From: Candidatus Profundicultor aquiphilus | GTDB lineage: Bacteria; Atribacterota; Atribacteria; Atribacterales; Caldatribacteriaceae | Reading direction: 5' to 3' | Assembly: GCA_013314795.1 (NCBI GenBank) | Contig: JABUEZ010000101.1 | Coordinates: forward strand, 1 to 7,417 | DNA length: 7,417 bases | Part shown: positions 5,368 to 7,417 of the stretch, one piece after another | Layout of the letters: every line of letters starts with the position of its first letter | How positions within the stretch are numbered: position 1 is the stretch's first letter | Made by a program: the position numbers and the translations under genes | The notes under the pieces: generated by a model | Seen by the model: the letters and a program-made list of their open reading frames with translations, nothing else | The model's database searches: none | What the model was told of the DNA's origin: nothing

Positions 5368-6356
5368 AAGAGAAATCAGTGCCTCCTGTTTTTTTGCGAA
5401 GTGAAGAAGACTTTTCGCTTCGTCCCAGAAAGCTCCAGGATTTTATTGGCCAGAAAGAGGTTGTTTCCCATCTTGAGGTGTATATTCAGGCTTCTTTAGC
5501 CCGGAAAGAACCACTGGATCATGTGCTCTTTTATGGTCCTCCGGGTCTGGGTAAAACCACTTTGGCTCACATCATTGCTTTGGAGATGCAAAGTAACATT
5601 CGTTGTCTCTCTGGTCCGGCTATCACCAGGAGTGGCGACCTGGCAGCACTTTTGACAGCCATTTCACCTCATGATGTGGTGTTCATTGACGAAATCCATC
5701 GTTTGCCTCGCCAGTGCGAAGAAATCCTCTATAGCGCCATGGAGGACTATACTGTGCACCTTATGATTGGCAAGGGTCCAGGAGCACGAAGTGTGGCGCT
5801 GAAGCTCCCCCCCTTTACCCTGGTGGGGGCTACTACCCGGATGAGCCTTTTGAGTGCGCCGTTGCGGAATCGCTTTGGTATTGTGGAGAAGCTTGATTTT
5901 TATGAACCGGAAGAACTGATGGCTATTGTGAGAAGAACTGCCCAGGTACTGGGTATTGGCGTTAACGAAGATGCAGCCCTCCTCATTGCTTCATCTTCAC
6001 GAGGAACGCCCCGGGTGGCTAACCGCCTTTTGCGGCGAATCCGGGACTTTGCCGAGGTTTCGGGAAAAGACGTGATCGACCAGGAAATTGTGACGGAAGC
6101 CTTTCAGTCGCTGGGCCTTGATGCCTGGGGATTGAGCATGGCGGACCGTCAATTCCTGAAGGTTCTGGCCCAGCATTACCGTGGGGGACCGGTGGGAATT
6201 GAGAGTGTGGCGATGGTTCTCGCCGAAGATGTGGCCACGCTCGAAGAGGTCTACGAACCGTATCTTCTCAAGATTGGTTTTATCGCTCGCACCAAAAGGG
6301 GAAGAGTGCTGACGCCTTCTGGATACGAGTACCTGAGGAAGGTGGCGGAGGAGTGA
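5364..6356 (+). CDS. ruvB: Holliday junction branch-migration ATPase RuvB
   Basis: Predicted 330-aa AAA+ motor that forms hexameric rings on both sides of RuvA and pumps DNA through the junction using ATP. Visible motifs are RPRKLQDFIGQ (20-30), Walker A GPPGLGKTT (58-66), Walker B VVFIDE with D109 and E110, sensor 1 GATTR (155-159), the arginine finger R170 in APLRNRFG, sensor 2 GTPRVANRLLRR with R217, and a C-terminal winged helix with GGPVGIESVAMVLAED and GFIARTKRGRVLTP. All key residues are present and the length is typical. The start is TTG at 5364, overlapping the ruvA stop as TTGA, with AGGTGG at 5352-5357 six nt upstream. A weak start codon with coupling may set the RuvB:RuvA ratio; that is inference. 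Confidence 0.99.
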   Translation: MKEKSVPPVFLRSEEDFSLRPRKLQDFIGQKEVVSHLEVYIQASLARKEPLDHVLFYGPPGLGKTTLAHIIALEMQSNIRCLSGPAITRSGDLAALLTAISPHDVVFIDEIHRLPRQCEEILYSAMEDYTVHLMIGKGPGARSVALKLPPFTLVGATTRMSLLSAPLRNRFGIVEKLDFYEPEELMAIVRRTAQVLGIGVNEDAALLIASSSRGTPRVANRLLRRIRDFAEVSGKDVIDQEIVTEAFQSLGLDAWGLSMADRQFLKVLAQHYRGGPVGIESVAMVLAEDVATLEEVYEPYLLKIGFIARTKRGRVLTPSGYEYLRKVAEE

Positions 6357-6919
6357 GGAAGGAAGTACTCCTTCATACCTGTTGCGCTCCCTGCAGCATC
6401 TATGTCGGTGAGTTTTTCGAGAAAAAAGGTTTTGAGGTTGTGCACATGTTTTACAATCCCAACATTCACCCCTTTGAGGAGTACAGGAGACGGTGGGAAG
6501 CTCTGAATGATTTGGTTTGTAAAACCGGTCGAAAGCTGATTGCCCCATTTCCATATAATCCTCTGGAGTATTTCTCGGTGATTCAGGAAGGAGAAGGAAG
6601 GTGTCCGCAGTGTTATCGGCTGCGATTAACACAGGTTGCACGGTGGGGAAAAGAACACGGTTTTTCGTTTTTCAGTACCACGTTAACGATAAGTCCCTAT
6701 CAGGATGTGGCGTGCATTCAGCGGATTGGGGGAGAGGTGGGAAGCGACTTCGGCATTACCTTTTTGGGAGTGGATTTCCGGGAAGGTTTTGCAGAGAGCA
6801 TGCAGCGGGCTAAAAATTTGAATCTTTATCGTCAGAAATACTGTGGATGTATCTTTAGTCGGTGGGAAGGGGTGAAGAGAAGGATATGGAAATCTCTTAC
6901 TGGGCGAAGTTTTTCTTAA
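6353..6919 (+). CDS. queH: Epoxyqueuosine reductase QueH (DUF208)
   Basis: Predicted 188-aa enzyme that reduces epoxyqueuosine to queuosine in the wobble position of GUN tRNAs, an alternative to cobalamin-dependent QueG. The cysteine pattern of the family is complete: HTCCAPC (C10, C11, C14), RCPQCYRLRL (C84, C87) and KYCGCIFS (C164, C166), with FYNPNIHPFEEY (33-44) and TTLTISPYQD (109-118) between them. These cysteines bind an iron-sulfur cluster and metal and form the catalytic redox site. The start GTG at 6353 overlaps the ruvB stop (GTGA); AGGTGG at 6340-6345 is 7 nt upstream. Its place between ruvB and the DUF2905/SpoIID genes suggests that queA and tgt could follow beyond the window, as in related gene orders. 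Confidence 0.96.
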   Translation: MRKEVLLHTCCAPCSIYVGEFFEKKGFEVVHMFYNPNIHPFEEYRRRWEALNDLVCKTGRKLIAPFPYNPLEYFSVIQEGEGRCPQCYRLRLTQVARWGKEHGFSFFSTTLTISPYQDVACIQRIGGEVGSDFGITFLGVDFREGFAESMQRAKNLNLYRQKYCGCIFSRWEGVKRRIWKSLTGRSFS

Positions 6920-7116
6920 CCCTGGGAGTGATCTTTATTGCGGTGGGCCTTGTGCTTCTGGTTCTTCCCCGCATTCCGGGTTTGGGAAGGCTGGGACATC
7001 TTCCGGGAGACATTGTCTACCGGAAGGGGAACTTTGTTTTTTATTTCCCACTGGCTACTTCTATTCTCCTGAGTCTTCTTTTGACCTTGATTCTGACGTT
7101 GCTTTTGCGACGCTAG
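6886..7116 (+). CDS. DUF2905 family small membrane protein
   Basis: Predicted 76-aa integral membrane protein with two hydrophobic segments: residues 9-28 (FFLTLGVIFIAVGLVLLVLP) and about 55-74. Between them lies the family's conserved loop GRLGHLPGDIVYRKGNFVFY, where LPGDI and the FYFPLATS that follows are characteristic. The function of this family is unknown; it is commonly found beside ruv and queuosine genes. The start is set at ATG 6886, where the conserved part begins, with AAGGGG at 6867-6872 and GAAGG just upstream. An upstream in-frame ATG at 6862 would add eight charged residues (MGRGEEKD) and has no better support. The gene overlaps the end of queH by 34 nt in another frame, which implies co-translation. 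Not seen to be regulated separately. Confidence 0.9.
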   Translation: MEISYWAKFFLTLGVIFIAVGLVLLVLPRIPGLGRLGHLPGDIVYRKGNFVFYFPLATSILLSLLLTLILTLLLRR

Positions 7117-7131
7117 CTAAAGGGGTGTTGT

Positions 7132-7417
7132 ATGCGGAAAATATGGGGGAGCGTTGGTCTTATCATCGTTATTTTGTCCATTTTCGGTGGGATGGTGGGG
7201 ATCTCGGCGAAAGACCTGGAAGTCAAAGTGGCCCTTTATCGGGGGAAGGAAGAGGTGATTTGCTCTTCAGCTTCGGGGCTTTTGGTGACTCTGGATCGCC
7301 GTACTTTTTCCGTGCCGGCGGGAATGCCGGTTCATTTTTCTATTCGGGACGGGAAAGTTTTCTGGAAGGAAAAGAACCTCTCCATTGCCCGCCTGAGTCT
7401 GACCTCTCGAGGCAATG
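7132..7417 (+). CDS. SpoIID/LytB-like exported protein, N-terminal part (cut by window end)
   Basis: The frame from ATG 7132 is open to the window end (95 codons). AAAGGGG (7119-7125) lies 6 nt upstream, and the gene follows the DUF2905 stop by 15 nt. Residues 1-26 look like a signal peptide: MRKIW followed by a hydrophobic core and ending GISA, cleavage before K27. After it comes LEVKVALYRGKEEVICSSAS, matching the usual start of mature SpoIID/LytB proteins, where a short strand of the form IRVGL is followed by a glycine/serine-rich turn. SpoIID-domain proteins are peptidoglycan lytic transglycosylases; in sporulating species SpoIID remodels the wall during engulfment. The catalytic domain is outside the window, so the call rests on this N-terminus and on the usual gene order. 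Another exported protein with an SH3-like N-terminus is possible. Confidence 0.62.
   Translation, partial: MRKIWGSVGLIIVILSIFGGMVGISAKDLEVKVALYRGKEEVICSSASGLLVTLDRRTFSVPAGMPVHFSIRDGKVFWKEKNLSIARLSLTSRGN

Noticed and set aside
5997..6641. 214-codon minus-strand open frame across ruvB and queH
   Set aside because: It covers two certain genes on the other strand and shows no motif.
1..7417. CRISPR array, insertion sequence, tRNA, integrase or attachment site
   Set aside because: No regularly spaced direct repeats, transposase or integrase motifs, terminal inverted repeats, or cloverleaf with a TTC-type T-loop were seen on either strand by eye.

Overview
This window looks like chromosomal DNA of a bacterium with roughly balanced base composition. 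It begins in the 3' part of a 5S rRNA gene and then runs through a small accessory stretch into a conserved housekeeping operon. The order yebC-ruvC-ruvA-ruvB-queH-DUF2905-spoIID-like resembles layouts I know from thermophilic Clostridia and related deep-branching anaerobes. Atribacterota and similar lineages are also possible. This placement is inference from gene order and protein character; no phylogeny could be run. A SpoIID-like protein alone does not prove sporulation.

Layout. Bases 1-81 are the end of an rRNA operon, closed by a strong GAAA-loop terminator (101-127). A convergent gene (130-603, minus) encodes a NimA-like FMN-binding split-barrel flavoprotein whose stop codon lies directly against the terminator T-tract. 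Divergent from it, 686-1879 encodes a secreted serpin with an intact-looking inhibitory hinge. At 1911-2423 is a minimal nucleotidyltransferase (MNT). It is followed by a broken HEPN gene (2420-2679): both ends of the HEPN fold are readable, but they lie in three frames and the middle is missing. This is the wreck of an MNT-HEPN toxin-antitoxin pair. Facing it, 2685-3398 (minus) encodes a calcineurin-like metallophosphoesterase with a strong ribosome binding site but no ATG, GTG or TTG beside it.

From about 3461 a clear promoter (TTGGTG-17-TACAAT) drives a tightly packed plus-strand operon: yebC, ruvC (gap 4 nt), ruvA (8-nt overlap), ruvB (TTGA overlap), queH (GTGA overlap), a DUF2905 membrane protein (34-nt overlap) and a SpoIID-like exported protein cut by the window end. 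RuvA, RuvB and RuvC together migrate and resolve Holliday junctions. YebC is a translation/transcription-associated factor. QueH performs the last step of queuosine synthesis, so queA/tgt may lie further downstream.

The most noteworthy items are the decayed HEPN toxin beside an intact MNT partner, the non-canonical start of the metallophosphoesterase, and the secreted bacterial serpin. I did not find a convincing new multi-gene system. No CRISPR array, transposase, tRNA or attachment site is visible, and no stretch longer than 300 bases lacks a gene or gene remnant.
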